Of a DNA stretch of 64,000 nt, positions 29,012-38,608 are shown one piece after another. A program made the position numbers and the translations under genes. Every line of letters begins with the position of its first letter. The stretch's first letter is position 1. Under the pieces are notes generated by a model. It ran no database searches. It was not told the DNA's origin and saw only the letters and a program-made list of their open reading frames with translations. The DNA comes from JAJPKK01 sp963844635 (GTDB lineage Bacteria > Pseudomonadota > Alphaproteobacteria > Rhizobiales > Xanthobacteraceae). Location: contig CAWJPD010000003.1 of assembly GCA_963844635.1 (NCBI GenBank), forward strand, positions 248,001-312,000. The letters run 5' to 3'.

Positions 29012-31365
29012 TCAGCTCAGCCGAGGTTTGCGGGAGAGAATTTCAGCCAATCGGTACGGTGTTATTGGCAATTCCGTGATCGAACCGGGCATCCCGATCG
29101 CGTCTTCGACTGCATTAGCGATCGCGGCACCGACGGCGTTGATGCCGCTTTCACCCGCTCCCTTCAGTCCGAGCGGATTGAGTGTGGTCGGAAAATCCTC
29201 GCGCAGGATGATTTCCAGCGCCGGCACCTCCCGGGCCGTCGGCATCAGGTAATCGGCGAACGTAACCGCGAGCGGGTCGCCGCGCGGACTGTAGCTGAAC
29301 TCCTCCAGCAGGGCCCCGCCCAAGCCTTGGGCGAAACCGCCCATGATCTGGCCCTCTACAAGCATCGGGTTGATGGCACGCCCGATGTCGTAACCGATGA
29401 CGTAACGCAGGATGGTAACGCCGCCAGTATCGTAGTCGACGCTCACGACCGCCGCGTGGCTTCCGTAGGGATAGACCTGATGACGGGTATGATGCCACCC
29501 CTCTGCCGCCAGTCCGGGGGTCCGATCGTTGCGCGCGCGCGACCCCGGCATCAATGCGGCGGCAACCGCGCCGAGCGGCATTGAAGCGGTGCCGTCGCGG
29601 CGCACCACGTCGCCATCAATGATGTCGAGATCGCGCGCCGCGGCTTGCATCAGCTGTGCGGCCATATCGAGCGCCTTATCGCGCACCGCGAGCGCGGCGA
29701 CCCGCGTCGCCGACGCGCTCATCACCGTCGCGCGCGAAGCGTGAGCCCCGAGACCGAACTCGATTCGGTCGGTCTGGCCATGGATGACCCGCACCTTGCG
29801 ATAGTCGACCCCAAGCGTCTCCGCTGCCACCTGCGCGATCACCGTCTCAAAGCCCTGACCAAGTGACGCGCCCCCGGTGACAACCTCGACCGTGCCGGAC
29901 GGATCGACCGTGATCTTCACCCCGTCGGACGGGCCGAGGCCGCTCTTCTCGACATACATGGCGACGCCTGCGCCGACGAGCTCCCCGGACGCGCGGCGCG
30001 CCGCCAGCTCGGTCGTGAGTTGCTTCCATTCGAGGCGGGCAAGCACGCGCTCGAGCAGGCCGAAATAGTCGCCGGTGTCGTACTCGACCTCCTCGCCCAG
30101 CACTTCGAGCGGCCGCACGAACGGCATTTCCGCCGGGGTGATGATATTGCGGCGGCGGACCTCGATCGAATTGAGACCGAGCCGATAGGCGATTGCCTCG
30201 ATCAGACGCTCACGGACGAAGGTGGTCTCGTAACGGCCGGGCGCGCGATAGGTCGCGGCCGGGGTCTTGTTGGTCAGGCGAAAATGGCCGACCGAATGAT
30301 AGGCCGGGAGGCGGTAAGGGCCGGGCAGGATACCGCTGATCATGGTGCCGACGCGCAGCGCATGGGTGCGCACATAGGCGCCTTGGTCGTGCCAGAATTC
30401 GTCATCGAGGGCGACGATGGTGCCATCCGCATCGACGCCGGCGCGGATTCTTGTGGCGCTGCTCGCGCGAATGATTGGCTGCGACGAGGTGCTCTCGGCG
30501 ATCTTCGATCCACTTCACGGGGCGTGAGAATTGCAGTGCGGCCAGCACCACGAGCACGTCTTCCGGATAAAGCTCGCCGCGGACGCCAAAGCCGCCGCCA
30601 ACATCGGATTCTGTGGACGTGAATGGAGGAGAGGCTCCGCCCCAGCATGAGCGCAAGCAGATCGCGCACCCGATGGGGCACTTTGGCGGCGCCGTACAAT
30701 TCGAGAATGTCGCGGCGCGCATCGTAGCGGCCGATGGCACCCCGCGTCTCGAGCGGCACGCCGCTGTGCCGACCAACGGAAAGGTCGAGTTCGATGATGG
30801 CATGAGCGTGCGCCATGCCGGCGTCGATGTCGCCATAACCTTGGCGCAGGATAGCGGCCTCGGTGCTCCGGCCCGACACGAACTCGCCGGGCGGCGCATC
30901 CGCTTCGAGGAGCGGTGTGAGGTCCTCGAACTCAATTTGGATGAGGTCGGCGGCATCTTCTGCCATATAGGCGTCGGTGGCAAACACGGCGGCAACCGGC
31001 TCACCGACGTAACGCACCCGCTCTTTCGCGAGCACGGGCTGACGATAGGGTTCGAGCCGCTCGATCCGGCCCTCCCGGAAATCGATCGGCGGCAGGTCGG
31101 CGATGTCGGCGGCGGTCCACACTGCGAACACGCCGGGCGCGGCCCGCGCCCCGCTGGTGTCGACGGAGAGAATGCGGCCATGCGCAATTGGTGAGCGAAC
31201 AATGCGCATATGGAGTTGGCGCGGGAAGGAGATGTCACCGGCGAAGGCGCTGCGACCGGTGAGAAGAGGCGGGTCTTCGAGCCGCGGCACCGAGCGGCCG
31301 ATATACTGGTTCGGCGGGAGGCGTAGAGATAGCGGACCACCTGTCGGCGGAGGCTCAGAGGACAT
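29012..31365 (-). pseudogene. Xanthine dehydrogenase-family molybdopterin-binding subunit, two frameshifts
   Basis: The large (CoxL/XdhB-type) subunit of molybdenum hydroxylases, about 783 residues if repaired. The N-terminal part (YIGRSVPRLEDPPLLTGRSA, RYVGEPVAAVFATDAYMAED) switches frame near 30613 to ESDVGGGFGVRGELYPEDVL, and near 30450 to the last frame (DEFWHDQGAYVRTHALRVG, YRAPGRYETTFVRERLIEAI, ASLGQGFETVIAQVAAETLG, LNPLGLKGAGESGINAVGAA). Two extra bases fit the span; the second is an a in aagaatcc. The active-site Glu in GAGESG is present. No FAD (CoxM) or FeS (CoxS) subunit gene is adjacent, which is odd for a three-subunit enzyme. Confidence 0.8.
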
Positions 31366-31528
31366 GCGCTGCTCGCAGGCGGCGGAACTTGCCGATGCGA
31401 CTGTACTCTCCCGGCGCCGCTTGACAAATCCTGTGGGGATCACCGTCGCAGCAGCCAGACCTGAGGACCGGGAGGGGCTCGGATGACTTCTCCAAGGTCA
31501 CGCAAAATCAACGGCAATTGAACGTAAT

Positions 31529-31556
31529 GCGTTCAAGCTGACCACATCCCGCTCTC
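31529..31556. repeat. Composite hairpin repeat, copy R3 (module A only, inverted)
   Basis: Read on the minus strand, gagcgggatgtggtcagc then ttgaacgcatt matches module A of R1 and R2 (gagcgggatgcgttcag). Only the first arm and loop are clear; the closing arm is replaced. It lies where the reading frame of the binding-protein stub stops being recognisable. Confidence 0.6.
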
Positions 31557-31661
31557 GTCGCGTGGCACCCGATTACGCTGTTGCGAGTGCGCTGGGAACG
31601 GAAACGCAATCGGCGCGGCGGCAATTCCGCCAAGAGTTGCAACGAAATTGCGTCTCCGCAT
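31533..31661 (-). pseudogene. N-terminal stub of a second ABC_sub_bind binding protein
   Basis: Ten bases after the stop of the binding-protein gene at 31671 a new frame opens with MRRRNFVATLGGIAAAPIAF and PFPAHSQQRNRV. This is the typical MRRR(D/E)F...LGG..A signal peptide with SQQ cleavage site of ABC_sub_bind (PF04392) proteins. An aggag site precedes the ATG at 31661. After about 32 codons the sequence runs into repeat module A and stops at TGA, so only the start of the gene remains. It shows that a tandem pair of these genes once stood here. Confidence 0.65.
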
Positions 31662-31670
31662 GGGCATCTC

Positions 31671-32666
31671 CTATTCAATAACCTCGGTGGCGCGCAGCAG
31701 TGTCGCCGTCGGAACCTCGATGCCAAGCGCCTTCGCGGTCTTGAGGTTCAGAGCCATGTTGAATGTCACCGGGAGCTGAACGGGGAGTCTGCTGGCTGTG
31801 CGCCGCGCAGAATGCGATCCACGTATGAGGCGGCACGATAATAAATATCCTGCGTGTCTGCGCCGTAGGAAACAAGCCCGCCCTCTCGGACAACCGCGGA
31901 TTCGAAATAAATCGCAGGAATTTTGTTTCGAGCTGTTTGAGCAATGATTTGCGCGCGATGGGCCATCGTGAAGGCATCCGGCATTGCAATGAGACCAGCG
32001 TTCCGCTCCCGTCCGAGTGAGACAATGACCCCTTCAATTTCATTATCGTGGCGCACCGGAACCCGGATCGGCTCTACACCGAGTGCTCGGGCTGCCGCCT
32101 CGATGTGCGGCGCATAATATGAGGTGATGTAGGGCGCGGTATCGGGATTGAATATTGCCGCAATCCGCTTGATTGAAGGGGCGAGGCTCGATGAGCAGTT
32201 GGAGCCACTTTCCCGCCAACGTTGGCTCCCATACCATGAAACCCGTAATGTTGCTGTTAGGACGGGGAAGGCTGGCGACAAAACCAGAACCGATCGGATC
32301 GGAAACCAGCACGAACACGATCGGAATCGAGCGGGTTTCATGCTGGAGCGCAGCGGTTTGCGGAGTTGAGTCGGCCAAAATGACATCAGGTTGCAGTTCG
32401 ACCAGTTCCTTCGCGTAAACGCCAACACGGTCAACGTCGCCAGCGACCCGGCGGAAATCCATTCTCAGATTGCGGCCTTCAAACCAACCCAGTTCCGAAA
32501 GTCCGCGCATGAAAGCGGCGATGAGCGCCTTCGCGAAATCGTCGCTGGGAGGTAAAGGAGACAGCACGCCGACGCGTCGGATACGGCCCTGCTGTTGCGC
32601 GTACGCTTCGCGGGTGCAGAAGGAGGCTGTCCCGCTAAGTCCCAAAACGAAATCCCGCCGTCGCAT
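31671..32666 (-). pseudogene. ABC transporter substrate-binding protein (ABC_sub_bind), two indels
   Basis: A periplasmic binding protein of the PF04392 (TrpX-like) family, about 331 residues when repaired. The signal peptide is MRRRDFVLGLSGTASFC..AYAQQQ. The first lobe (RIRRVGVLSPLPPSDD, GLSELGWFEGRNLRMDFRRV, QPDVILADSTPQTAALQ) runs to about 32187, then continues in another frame (APSIKRIAAIFNPDTAPYIT, NKIPAIYFESAVVREGGLVS, SYVDRILRGAQPAD) to about 31787, then returns (PVTFNMALNLKTAKALGIEV and PTATLLRATEVIE). The net length is a multiple of three, fitting one insertion plus one deletion. No permease or ATPase gene is adjacent. Confidence 0.8.
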
Positions 32667-32781
32667 GTCGATCCTCGCTGGTGGTGGGAGCGTACTGCGG
32701 TACCGTACGTAAGGATACCGGGTTGGCAGCCAATTCGTTCACAACGTGAATTCGCAACAAGCGGGCGAATTCTGGTGAGGA

Positions 32782-33081
32782 CTACTTCGCGGCGTTCGGG
32801 CCCAAATAGGTCGCCAAATATTCGAGGATCATGGCGCGCTGTTCCGGCGTCACCATCATGCCGAAACTGACCATCTGATCGATTGCGCCGTCCCACGCTT
32901 CCCGCGTGGCTCCGGCGCCGCCAAGAACATTGTCGATATCGTGACAGGATTGGCACTGCTGGGCGACCAGCTCGCGATTGGGTCCGGGCGGCAGCTCTTT
33001 GAGTTCTGCCGAGACAGCGGTACCCCCGAGGTCGGCCAAGCCTACGGCCAGCAGCAGCAAACATGCGATCTTGTCGAACAT
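32782..33081 (-). CDS. Small c-type cytochrome
   Basis: A 99-residue secreted monohaem cytochrome c. The signal peptide (MFDKIACLLLLAVGLADLGG) is followed by the haem site CQSCH at residues 43-47 and a likely Met ligand in SFGMMVTPEQ. The compact length and the DQMVSFGMMVTPEQRAMILE segment resemble the cytochrome subunits that take electrons from periplasmic molybdenum or quinoprotein dehydrogenases (for example SorB-like). The ATG at 33081 has an aggagag site 7 bases upstream, which decides it over 33141. It may serve the oxidoreductases encoded nearby, but no partner is directly adjacent. Confidence 0.85.
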   Translation of the reverse strand: MFDKIACLLLLAVGLADLGGTAVSAELKELPPGPNRELVAQQCQSCHDIDNVLGGAGATREAWDGAIDQMVSFGMMVTPEQRAMILEYLATYLGPNAAK

Positions 33082-33137
33082 CCCATCTCTCCTTGTGAAC
33101 CTCGTCGAAGGGCATTGGCCGTCTCGCACGTGGCCAC

Positions 33138-34151
33138 TCACCCGCGCGGCGCCGCGGCCCGGCGTAGCCGGTCGTTGATGGCGGTGCCAAGTCCATGTTC
33201 CGGAACAGGCATCGCGGCGATGGTATCAGCCCCGGTGGCATCGAGTGCGCGCAGGTGGGCAAACAGGTTGGCCGCCGCCTCCTCGAGCGAGCTCCTGGTG
33301 GACAGGTTCAGCACCGCCCGTGCAAGCCCTGCCTGTTCGGGGAGGTCCGGCCCGAAACCCAACAGCGCCTCCCCGGCCCGAACCGATCGCGCATTGATGC
33401 GAAGCGTTGCGCGCGGCGCGTAATGGGAGGCAAGCATCCCGGGAGCTGGCACGGAGGCGCCTTGGGAAGGCACGGCCGGCGCGGTGACAGCATGGCCAAG
33501 CCGGTGCTCGATGTCCTCGCGGGGCAGGGCGCCGGGCCGTAGGAGGGTCACATCGCCAACGCAGGAAAGAATCGTCGATTCGAGGCCGATAACGGTCGGA
33601 CCGCCATCGATGATAAGATCGACCCGCCCGTCGAGATCGGCGCGGACGTGCGCGGCCGATGTCGGCGACACGCGGCCCGAACGATTTGCGGACGGGGCCG
33701 CCACTGGCCGGCCGAATGCGTTCACAAGCGCGCGCGCCACGGGATGGCGGGGCACCCGGACCGCGACCGTGTCGAGACCGGCCCTCGCCAGCGCGCCGAC
33801 CTTCCCGCTCGCGGAGGAATCCGCAATGCTGGGCAACACCAGCGTCAGCGGCCCGGGCCAGAACGCGCGCGCGAGATCGAGCGCGACATCATCGAAAATC
33901 GCGATGCGGCGTGCGTCTTCGAGTTTGGCGATGTGAGCGATCAGCGGATTGAACGACGGCCGCTCCTTGGCGGCATAAAGCCGAGCTACCGCGGCATCGT
34001 TGGTGGCGTCGGCGCCGAGGCCGTAGACGGTCTCGGTCGGAAACGCCACGAGGCCGCCCGCCGCGAGGACGGCGCGCGCCGCTTCGATCGCCTCCGGACT
34101 GGCCTGCACAATGCGGGTCGGCTGTGCTCGCACAATGACTGCTACCGACAT
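33138..34151 (-). CDS. L-threonylcarbamoyladenylate synthase, Sua5 type
   Basis: A 337-residue enzyme that makes threonylcarbamoyl-AMP from Thr, bicarbonate and ATP for the t6A37 modification of tRNAs. The YrdC domain shows GLVAFPTETVYGLGADAT, KERPSFNPLIAHI, FWPGPLTLVLP, VAVRVPRHPVARAL and GRPVAAPSANRSGRVSPT. A C-terminal Sua5 domain follows (PGMLASHYAPRATLRINA onward). The ATG at 34151 is taken because the longer frame to 34316 has no family match. This is the two-domain form. It is a single gene between the cytochrome and a small secreted protein. Confidence 0.93.
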   Translation of the reverse strand: MSVAVIVRAQPTRIVQASPEAIEAARAVLAAGGLVAFPTETVYGLGADATNDAAVARLYAAKERPSFNPLIAHIAKLEDARRIAIFDDVALDLARAFWPGPLTLVLPSIADSSASGKVGALARAGLDTVAVRVPRHPVARALVNAFGRPVAAPSANRSGRVSPTSAAHVRADLDGRVDLIIDGGPTVIGLESTILSCVGDVTLLRPGALPREDIEHRLGHAVTAPAVPSQGASVPAPGMLASHYAPRATLRINARSVRAGEALLGFGPDLPEQAGLARAVLNLSTRSSLEEAAANLFAHLRALDATGADTIAAMPVPEHGLGTAINDRLRRAAAPRG

Positions 34152-34236
34152 TGAGGGGCCGGATAACGCAAGCCGATGGGGCCGATCCGGATGGAAGAGA
34201 AAAGACGCGCTGTGTTCGGCGTTCTGTTGCCTTCCC

Positions 34237-34749
34237 TCATTGCCCCGGCATGAAGTTGCAGTCGGCGCCGCCGCCGTTTTTCTCTTTGATGATGTTCGGA
34301 TCGATCGTGCATTCAAGTTTGCTGATGCTCACGACCATCGAGCCGGCGGCGCCCTCGGCCATGACGCCGGCTACAGCGAGCGTGGCGAAAAGTTCGTTTG
34401 CCGCGCGCGCGTGAATGGTGCGTTTTCCGGTCAGGAAGGTGAGCTCGCAGCTGCGCTCGGTAATATCGACATTGCTGACGCGACAAACGATCGAGTCCAC
34501 ATTGACCGATATCTTTCTGTTCGGGGGGAAGCTGATGTTGCTGTTCCCGGCGAACAGGCGCGCGAGCGCGCGCTTGTCAAAGGAGCTGTGCAACGAGGAG
34601 GTCGAGGCCAGCGAGGAGGCCAAGGCCAAAGCGGCCGGCCCATTCGCGGTCGCCGATACGGCGGGAGATATGCCCGGGGCATACCCGAGCGCGAGGCCGA
34701 GTGCGAGGCCTGCGAGCCGGGCGACACGGGATGTTACGACCGCTTTCAT
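34237..34749 (-). CDS. Hypothetical secreted protein
   Basis: A 170-residue protein with a long Ala-rich N-terminal export signal (AGLALGLALGYAPGISPAVS). The mature part has two Cys-containing strands (SIVCRVSNVDITERSCELTF; LECTIDPNIIKEKNGGGADC) that could form disulphides, as expected in the periplasm. No family is recognised. The ATG at 34749 (MKAVVTSRVARLAGL) gives a normal signal peptide; the in-frame start at 34770 is less likely, although an aggag lies between them. It stands alone between the Sua5 and ModA-like genes, on the same strand. Confidence 0.65.
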   Translation of the reverse strand: MKAVVTSRVARLAGLALGLALGYAPGISPAVSATANGPAALALASSLASTSSLHSSFDKRALARLFAGNSNISFPPNRKISVNVDSIVCRVSNVDITERSCELTFLTGKRTIHARAANELFATLAVAGVMAEGAAGSMVVSISKLECTIDPNIIKEKNGGGADCNFMPGQ

Positions 34750-34847
34750 GTAAATCTCCTGATTGGGCATGCACCGTCAAAAGAGGACGCCGGCCCTTCG
34801 GTAATTGAGAGCCGGCGTTTCGTCACGCGAAACGGCAAGCGCTAGCG

Positions 34848-35624
34848 TCAGGGGTTGGCCGGTTCCATCGCGGCCTTCTTGAGCAGCCCCGCATTCGCCG
34901 GGTCGGTCATGAACTTGATAAACGCCATCGCCTCCTCAGGATGCTTCGATCCCGTCAGCAGGCCGACGCCGAACTCGCCATACTGCATGAGCGAGGCCGG
35001 CAGCGGTCCAAGATACACCGTTCCCGGAAACGGCTGGATGACGTTCGTTTGCTGGATTCCGAGCTCGACTTCGCCTTCCGCCACCGCCGTCGCAACGGAC
35101 TGGGCGACATTGGGGCGGCCCTGGATGATTTTGATCTTGTCCTTGATCTGATCGTAGATGCCAAGACGTTGGAACAGGGTGGTGTTGTAAGGGCCGGTCC
35201 CCTGACTGCTATGTCCGATTGACTTGGCATTGAGCATGGCCGCCTTGAACGCCTCCGGGGTGGAGATGTCAGGCTTCGGCGCCCCGGCCTTCACCGCGAC
35301 GCCGTTGCCGACACGGGCATATTCGACCACGCTGCCGGGAACGATCTTTCCGCTTTTGACATAAGGCTCGAACTGCTGGAGGCCCAGCGACGCGAGATCG
35401 CCTTCACCGTTGTTGATCTTCTCGTTCAAAGCGGCGCCGCCCTGGAAACTGACATTGACCTTGTTGCCGGTCGTCTTTTCGAAAGCCGCCGCAAGCTCGC
35501 GGACACCGGATTCGGTTGCTTGATTGAGGAAGATCGTCAATTCGACGGCGCCCGCCGGCTGCGCGTTGTAAATACTGAAAGCGCCGAGCAGGCTCAGCGC
35601 TACGACCTGCGCCCACAGTTTCAT
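34848..35624 (-). CDS. Periplasmic substrate-binding protein, ModA/SBP_bac_11-like
   Basis: A 258-residue binding protein with a signal peptide (MKLWAQVVALSLLGAFSIYN, cut near PAGAVELT). The fold motifs ESGVRELAAAFEKTTGNKV, GHSSQGTGPYNTTLFQRLGI and VATAVAEGEVELGIQQTNVI match the ModA-like (PF13531) group, whose members bind molybdate, sulfate or organic anions. The ATG at 35624 has acggagggtgtc upstream. No modB or modC follows, so it is a lone binding protein. The group in alphaproteobacteria often stands alone next to catabolic genes; the ligand is unknown. Confidence 0.85.
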   Translation of the reverse strand: MKLWAQVVALSLLGAFSIYNAQPAGAVELTIFLNQATESGVRELAAAFEKTTGNKVNVSFQGGAALNEKINNGEGDLASLGLQQFEPYVKSGKIVPGSVVEYARVGNGVAVKAGAPKPDISTPEAFKAAMLNAKSIGHSSQGTGPYNTTLFQRLGIYDQIKDKIKIIQGRPNVAQSVATAVAEGEVELGIQQTNVIQPFPGTVYLGPLPASLMQYGEFGVGLLTGSKHPEEAMAFIKFMTDPANAGLLKKAAMEPANP

Positions 35625-36010
35625 GACACCCTCCGTGTTTGGAAAAGCAGTTTGAAGTCGACCGATGCCGCCGGCACCGGAGTTCCCGCCCTTGACCATC
35701 CGCGAGTGGTCCACCGATCGGACGCGATCGTTGCGCGGCGTCGACAGGTTAGCGCGGTTCGCGGGCTAAGAAAACCGGTGGAGGGCCACTTCGAGCCGAA
35801 GGGGGGAAGGCGTCCGTGTTACGCAATGTGCCCACTTCGACATCGCCGCCAACGAAATGGGCATGTCACCCGCCGGTTCGCGATGCGCCGTGGACCTGCA
35901 CCGCACGGGACGTTTCGATAAGGCCACGCTCGGAGCCAGCGTGCCCGGCGTTCCATTCGGCCGGGACCTGGATTAGCTTCACGCAATCCGGCTTAGGTTG
36001 GGCTCAAGTG
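35625..36010. other. Divergent control region, no gene seen
   Basis: About 385 bases between the divergent ModA-like and isochorismatase-like genes. I see no supported reading frame, repeat copy or clear operator; promoters for both genes should lie here. Confidence 0.45.
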
Positions 36011-36709
36011 ATGCACACATATTCGATATCCGACGCGCTCAAGGAGCAAATCGCCCTGCGTCATGACAGGGTGTCAACTCACGATACCATCGACGCGGCG
36101 CGCGCGGCATTGATTGTGGTGGACATGCAGAACCACTTTGTTGCTGCAGGCTTTCCGGCCGAAATCCCGCTTGCCCGTGAAATCGTGCCAGCCATCAATC
36201 GTATCGCCTCGCACATGCGCGATGCAGGCGGGCACGTCGTGTGGATACAAACGACTTCCAAAGGCGCGCTCGAACATTGGGGTAACCACCACCGCTACAA
36301 GCTGACGCCGGAACGCGCCGCGCTGCGGCTTGCGAGCCTCAATGAGAGTGCCGAAGGGTTCAGGCTTTATCCGGCGCTGGACATCCAGCCCGGCGATCTG
36401 CGGGTCAAGAAAATCAAGTACAGCGCTTTCATTCCCGGCTCCTCCGACATCGATCCGCAACTGAGAAGCCGCGGAATCGAGACCTTGCTGATCGCCGGGA
36501 CGGCGACCAATGTGTGTTGCAAATCGACGGCCCGGGACGCGATGATGCTCGATTACCGCGTCATCATGCTGACCGACGCCAATGCCGCGGCAAGCGACCA
36601 GGAGCACGCCGCGACGCTCGATAATTTCGTGCTATTCTTCGGCGATGTCATGTCGGCGGAAGATGCGATCGGTCGGCTCGTGCCGGCGAGCGGGCGCAAG
36701 TCGGCTTGA
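36011..36709 (+). CDS. Isochorismatase-like cysteine hydrolase
   Basis: A 232-residue hydrolase of the isochorismatase-like family. The catalytic triad is visible: Asp38 in LIVVDMQNHF, Lys in KKIKYSAFIPGSSD, and Cys in IAGTATNVCCKSTARDA, with the cis-peptide GTATN before it. Members split amides or carbamates (ureidoacrylate, N-carbamoylsarcosine, nicotinamide) as well as isochorismate, and this sequence cannot be narrowed further. ATG 36011 is used because the longer frame to 35816 has no family match. It is followed after 124 bases by an MFS transporter gene on the same strand. Confidence 0.88.
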   Translation: MHTYSISDALKEQIALRHDRVSTHDTIDAARAALIVVDMQNHFVAAGFPAEIPLAREIVPAINRIASHMRDAGGHVVWIQTTSKGALEHWGNHHRYKLTPERAALRLASLNESAEGFRLYPALDIQPGDLRVKKIKYSAFIPGSSDIDPQLRSRGIETLLIAGTATNVCCKSTARDAMMLDYRVIMLTDANAAASDQEHAATLDNFVLFFGDVMSAEDAIGRLVPASGRKSA

Positions 36710-36833
36710 TTGCAAACAGCTTTTGCGTCTGCGGGTCGCTGGCCGCGGCAACGCGCGACGGGTTTGCCGCCCGCTCTAAGTACGAATAAGCTGCCTTACA
36801 TCCAAATCGAAACGGAGCGATGGAGAGCGCGCG

Positions 36834-38165
36834 GTGATCTCGGACCAAGCTATCGCCCAACCGTGGTACCGGACGCTCAACCGAACTCAATGGAATACGC
36901 TGCTCGCGTCCAATCTCGGGTGGCTTTTCGACGGCTACGAGACCTACGCTTTGTTTTTGACGGTCGGCGTCGCGCTGCGTCAATTGCTTGATCCCAGCCA
37001 GTACCCGCAGATCCCGGCTTATGCCGGCTTCATCATTGCAATCACGTTGCTGGGCTGGGGCATTGGCGGCCTGCTGGGCGGGGTGATTGCCGACTATTTC
37101 GGACGCAAGCGCACCATGATGCTTGCGATCCTTGCCTATTCGCTCGTCACCGGCCTGAGTGCGCTGGCATGGGATTGGACCTCCTTCGCGCTGCTCCGCT
37201 TTCTCGTCGGCGTGGCGATCGGCTCGGAATGGGTCACCGGGGCCTCGATCGTCTCAGAACTGTGGCCGGACCGCGCCCGCGGCCGCGGTGTCGGCCTCAT
37301 GCAGGTTGGACTGGGCATCGGCTTTTTCGTCTCCTCGCTCGCGTGGGTGTACATCGGAACCATGGGGCCGAATGCGTGGCGGGTGATGTTCCTGCTCGGC
37401 ATTCTGCCGGCTTTGTTGACGCTGTGGCTTCGCACCGCCATTCCGGAATCGGCGTTGTGGGAGCGGGTCAATGACAGGCGTCGCGCTGCGATCCTGCACA
37501 AAAGGCGTGGTGCCGAACTGCCGGCGCACGAGCGGGCGCTGGCACGGTTCACGCTGGTCGATCTGTTCCACGATCCGGAAGGACGCCGGCGCGCGCTGCT
37601 GGCCTTTCTGATGTCGTTCGCTACGACGCTGGGTTTCTGGGGCATCTCGACCTGGGTGCCCCCCTATATCGCCTCGCTTGCGGGGGCGAGTGGGCCGGCG
37701 GCCGCCCAATGGGCCGCGATCGGCGGACTCGTTTTCAATGCCGGGTCGATCGGCGGTTACGTCGTGTTCGGTTTTCTCGCCGACGAATGGGGCCGCAGAC
37801 GGATCGCGATGCTCTATTTCCTCGGGGCGTTTGCGATGGTGCCGGTGCTCTTCGTCGGGACGAACAATGTTGGCATCGCGCTCCTCGCAGCCGTTGCGCT
37901 CGGCTGGTTCGCCTCCGGGCAATACACCTGGATGGCGGCTTGGCTTCCGGAACTGTTTCCGACCCGGATGCGGGCAACGGCGGCAGCATTCGTCTTCAAT
38001 GCCCCTCGGCTCATCGCCTGGGTGGGGCCGCTGATTTCGGGAGCGTTGATCGCAAACCTCGGCGGCTACAGCCAGGCCGCGATCACCATCAGCATCGTCT
38101 ACCTTCTCGGGTTGGCCGCTGCGCCTTTCCTGCCCGAGACCAATGGCAAGCCGCTGCCACCATGA
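36834..38165 (+). CDS. MFS transporter (sugar/acid:H+ symporter type)
   Basis: A 443-residue carrier with 12 predicted membrane helices. Motifs: WLFDGYETYALFLTVGVALR near the start, GGVIADYFGRKRTMML in loop 2-3, RFLVGVAIGSEWVTGASIVS, and FGFLADEWGRRRIAML in the second half. The FDGYET-type start is related to the WF/YDxF/Y starts of aromatic-acid and sialate symporters. The start is GTG at 36834 with ggagcg and gagag purine tracts upstream. It follows the isochorismatase-like gene and may import that enzyme's substrate; this is an inference from adjacency only. Confidence 0.88.
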   Translation: MISDQAIAQPWYRTLNRTQWNTLLASNLGWLFDGYETYALFLTVGVALRQLLDPSQYPQIPAYAGFIIAITLLGWGIGGLLGGVIADYFGRKRTMMLAILAYSLVTGLSALAWDWTSFALLRFLVGVAIGSEWVTGASIVSELWPDRARGRGVGLMQVGLGIGFFVSSLAWVYIGTMGPNAWRVMFLLGILPALLTLWLRTAIPESALWERVNDRRRAAILHKRRGAELPAHERALARFTLVDLFHDPEGRRRALLAFLMSFATTLGFWGISTWVPPYIASLAGASGPAAAQWAAIGGLVFNAGSIGGYVVFGFLADEWGRRRIAMLYFLGAFAMVPVLFVGTNNVGIALLAAVALGWFASGQYTWMAAWLPELFPTRMRATAAAFVFNAPRLIAWVGPLISGALIANLGGYSQAAITISIVYLLGLAAAPFLPETNGKPLPP

Positions 38166-38320
38166 CGCGGCGCAAGCATGGGCAACTCAGCGGCGACCGT
38201 GGGCGTACCCTCCATGCCGGCGGATCAGGCGTTCGCTCGCGTCCTGGTCTCCGTGGCCGCGCTCGCGGCCGATCGAACCTGTTGTCTCTCGCAGACATGC
38301 GGCGGCTCGACGCTGGCTAG

Positions 38321-38461
38321 GCGGGAGGCGTTCAGTTTGAATCGCCTCCCGCTCGATTATGTTCTGCGCACCCGTCGCGGACTGCGTTCGACGACGGATG
38401 CGTGTTGATTTTGCGCATGATCTTGTCCGAAAAGTCTGCAACTTTACGGGATCATGCGCTA
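38321..38461. repeat. Composite hairpin repeat, copy R4 (modules A, M, B)
   Basis: Module A pairs gcgggaggcg (38321-38330) with cgcctcccgc (38343-38352), perfect over 10 bases. Module M (about 38368-38402) matches that of R1, ending gacgacggatgcg. Module B pairs gcgcatgatc (38413-38422) with gatcatgcgc (38450-38459), again perfect over 10 bases. It lies 155 bases after the MFS stop and 147 before the glycosyltransferase gene. It is the best-preserved full-length copy. Confidence 0.88.
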
Positions 38462-38608
38462 GCTTTCGGCAGGCTGCGCGTCCAATGCGAGATCATGGCC
38501 TGTTAAGATCGCATTCATCGTCAGAATCCGATAACGGTTCGCCACGCGCTCGCCCATGCTAAGTGCAGTTCGCCGGTCTGCAGGCGACAAGATTCCCGGG
38601 ACTCGCCT

